Of a stretch of 64,000 nucleotides of DNA, positions 63,014-64,000 are shown piece after piece. Each line of letters starts with the position of its first letter. The stretch's first letter is position 1. A model generated the notes under the pieces. The model had not been told where the DNA came from. It saw only the letters and a list, made by a program, of their open reading frames with translations, and searched no databases. The DNA is from Clostridia bacterium (GTDB lineage: Bacteria; Bacillota_A; Clostridia; Oscillospirales; CAG-272). The DNA lies in the NCBI GenBank assembly GCA_017467205.1, contig JAFTSQ010000012.1:1-64000 (forward strand). The letters run 5' to 3'. The translations under genes and the position numbers were made by a program.

Positions 63014-64000
63014 ATGTATATTACAAACGATATCCGCTTTGTCGGTGTTAACGACCGTAAAATAGATTTATTCGAGGGGCAGTATCCCGTGCCGAACGGC
63101 GTGTCCTACAACTCGTATCTGATTCTTGATGAAAGAATCGCGGTTATGGACTCGGTGGACGCCGATTTCTTTGACGAATGGATTGCAAATATTAAAGGCG
63201 TGATAGGCGACCGCTCGCCCGACTATCTGATAGTTCAGCATATGGAGCCCGACCATTCGGCAAATATCGCTAACTTTATGAGAGAGTATCCCGAGGCAAT
63301 CGTAGTTTCCTCGGCAAAGGCTTTCTCGATGATGAAATTCTTTTTCGGCACGGATTTTGCACAGAGGCGAATAGTCGTCAGCGAGGGGGACACGCTCTCG
63401 CTCGGAGCGCATAACCTCTCCTTTGTCAGCGCGCCTATGGTGCACTGGCCCGAGGTTATAGTCACCTATGACACGACCGACAAGGTGCTCTTCTCGGCGG
63501 ACGGCTTTGGTAAGTTCGGCACGACCGATACCGACGAGCCGTGGGCTGACGAGGCAAGGCGCTATTACATCGGCATCGTCGGCAAATACGGCGTACAGGT
63601 GCAGAACCTTCTGAAGAAGGCGGGAGGCTTGGATATCGAGATTATCTGCCCGCTCCACGGCCCTGTGCTCAAGGAAAATCTCGGCTATTATATCGGGCTT
63701 TACGACGCGTGGTCAAGCTATCGCGCGGAGGCGGAGGGCATAACCGTTGCCTACACCTCGGTATACGGCAACACAAAGCGCGCCGTAATGAAGCTTTGCG
63801 ACGAGCTTCGAAAGAGAAGTTCGCTCCCCGTCGCAGTTTACGACCTTGCAAGGTGCGATATGACCGCCGCGGTGGCAGATGCATTCCGCTATGGCACGCT
63901 CGTCCTTGCCACCACGACCTATAACGCCGATATCTTCCCGTTTATGAAGGACTTTGTTGAGAGGCTTAACGAGCGCAATTTCTCGAACCGCAAGGTCGGC
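63014..64000 (+). CDS. FprA-type flavodiiron protein, C-terminus cut by window edge
   Basis: 329 codons from the ATG at 63014 (GAGGAAAACTAA upstream) run to the window end without a stop. The metallo-beta-lactamase-like domain holds the diiron ligands: HMEPDH (His76, Glu78, Asp80, His81), the HWPE histidine (144), the Asp of SADGFG and the HGP histidine (215). A flavodoxin domain begins near 240 (ITVAYTSVYGNTKRAV). Family A flavodiiron proteins reduce oxygen to water or NO to N2O, protecting anaerobes. About 60 to 70 residues are missing. No rubredoxin gene is visible before it. Confidence 0.94.
   Translation, partial: MYITNDIRFVGVNDRKIDLFEGQYPVPNGVSYNSYLILDERIAVMDSVDADFFDEWIANIKGVIGDRSPDYLIVQHMEPDHSANIANFMREYPEAIVVSSAKAFSMMKFFFGTDFAQRRIVVSEGDTLSLGAHNLSFVSAPMVHWPEVIVTYDTTDKVLFSADGFGKFGTTDTDEPWADEARRYYIGIVGKYGVQVQNLLKKAGGLDIEIICPLHGPVLKENLGYYIGLYDAWSSYRAEAEGITVAYTSVYGNTKRAVMKLCDELRKRSSLPVAVYDLARCDMTAAVADAFRYGTLVLATTTYNADIFPFMKDFVERLNERNFSNRKVG

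Overview
The window is one contiguous stretch of a Bacillota (Clostridia-like) chromosome. The evidence is the set of strong TTGACA-17-TATAAT promoters, AGGAGG-type ribosome binding sites, a 25-residue SpoVM (a sporulation protein confined to endospore-forming lineages), a ZTP riboswitch, a standalone 6S-like RNA, a long single-chain PurL, oligopeptide ABC transport and corrinoid methyltransfer genes. Codon use is moderately GC-rich, which creates long open antisense frames over nearly every gene. Many intergenic gaps carry short dispersed repeats of the kind common in gut Clostridia. The exact genus cannot be fixed from the sequence alone.

Layout. 1-1422: a truncated SLOG-like gene, a 6S RNA candidate with its own promoter and terminator, about 700 bases of repeat-rich noncoding DNA with a MITE-like element, and tRNA-Thr(GGT). 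1574-7581: a PlsC-like acyltransferase, an alpha/beta hydrolase, an M16C metallopeptidase and a secreted protein of unknown function. 7737-14446: ileS, an AraC regulator, a flavin reductase-like protein, a small HTH protein, a sugar isomerase-like protein and a zinc ribbon protein. 14593-27308: fhs and a purine operon purE-purF*-purM-purN-purO-purH(AICARFT)-purD-purL, led by a ZTP riboswitch. 27378-30020: an Lrp regulator, an aminotransferase and a YhcC-like radical SAM protein. 30097-39033: a divergent XRE/AbrB pair and an opp operon (oppABCDF plus a small membrane protein). 39226-43098: a copper P-type ATPase and cysteine desulfidase. 43279-50736: ribF-prmA-rsmE, a PucR-type regulator, an S41 lipoprotein protease, greA and lysS. 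50737-54269: tandem repeats, a membrane protein, a second AbrB/XRE pair, apbE and a small membrane protein. 54486-56280: a structured leader, a membrane glycosyltransferase and spoVM. 56305-59816: a decayed UroD-like gene with an intact corrinoid activase and an MtaA-like methyltransferase. 59937-62904: an AraC regulator, a sugar isomerase-like protein and a Gfo/Idh/MocA oxidoreductase. 62950-64000: an FprA flavodiiron protein that runs off the window.

How the genes work together. The purine operon is the main pathway block. ZTP/ZMP, which builds up when 10-formyl-THF is short, would switch on the leader; fhs next door makes 10-formyl-THF for PurN and PurH. The operon is unusual in two ways: its PurF homologue lacks the N-terminal cysteine nucleophile, and IMP cyclohydrolase is the archaeal PurO type beside a freestanding AICAR transformylase. 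The opp operon has large insertions in OppD and OppC and a hairpin between oppA and oppB that probably lowers permease expression. The two AbrB/XRE pairs are paralogous divergent modules with inverted repeats over their promoters. No clearly foreign island, phage or CRISPR array is visible. The most novel-looking signals are the Cys-less PurF, the twin AbrB/XRE modules, the repeated hairpin-plus-RBS leader shared by the glycosyltransferase and spoVM, and several intergenic repeat families.
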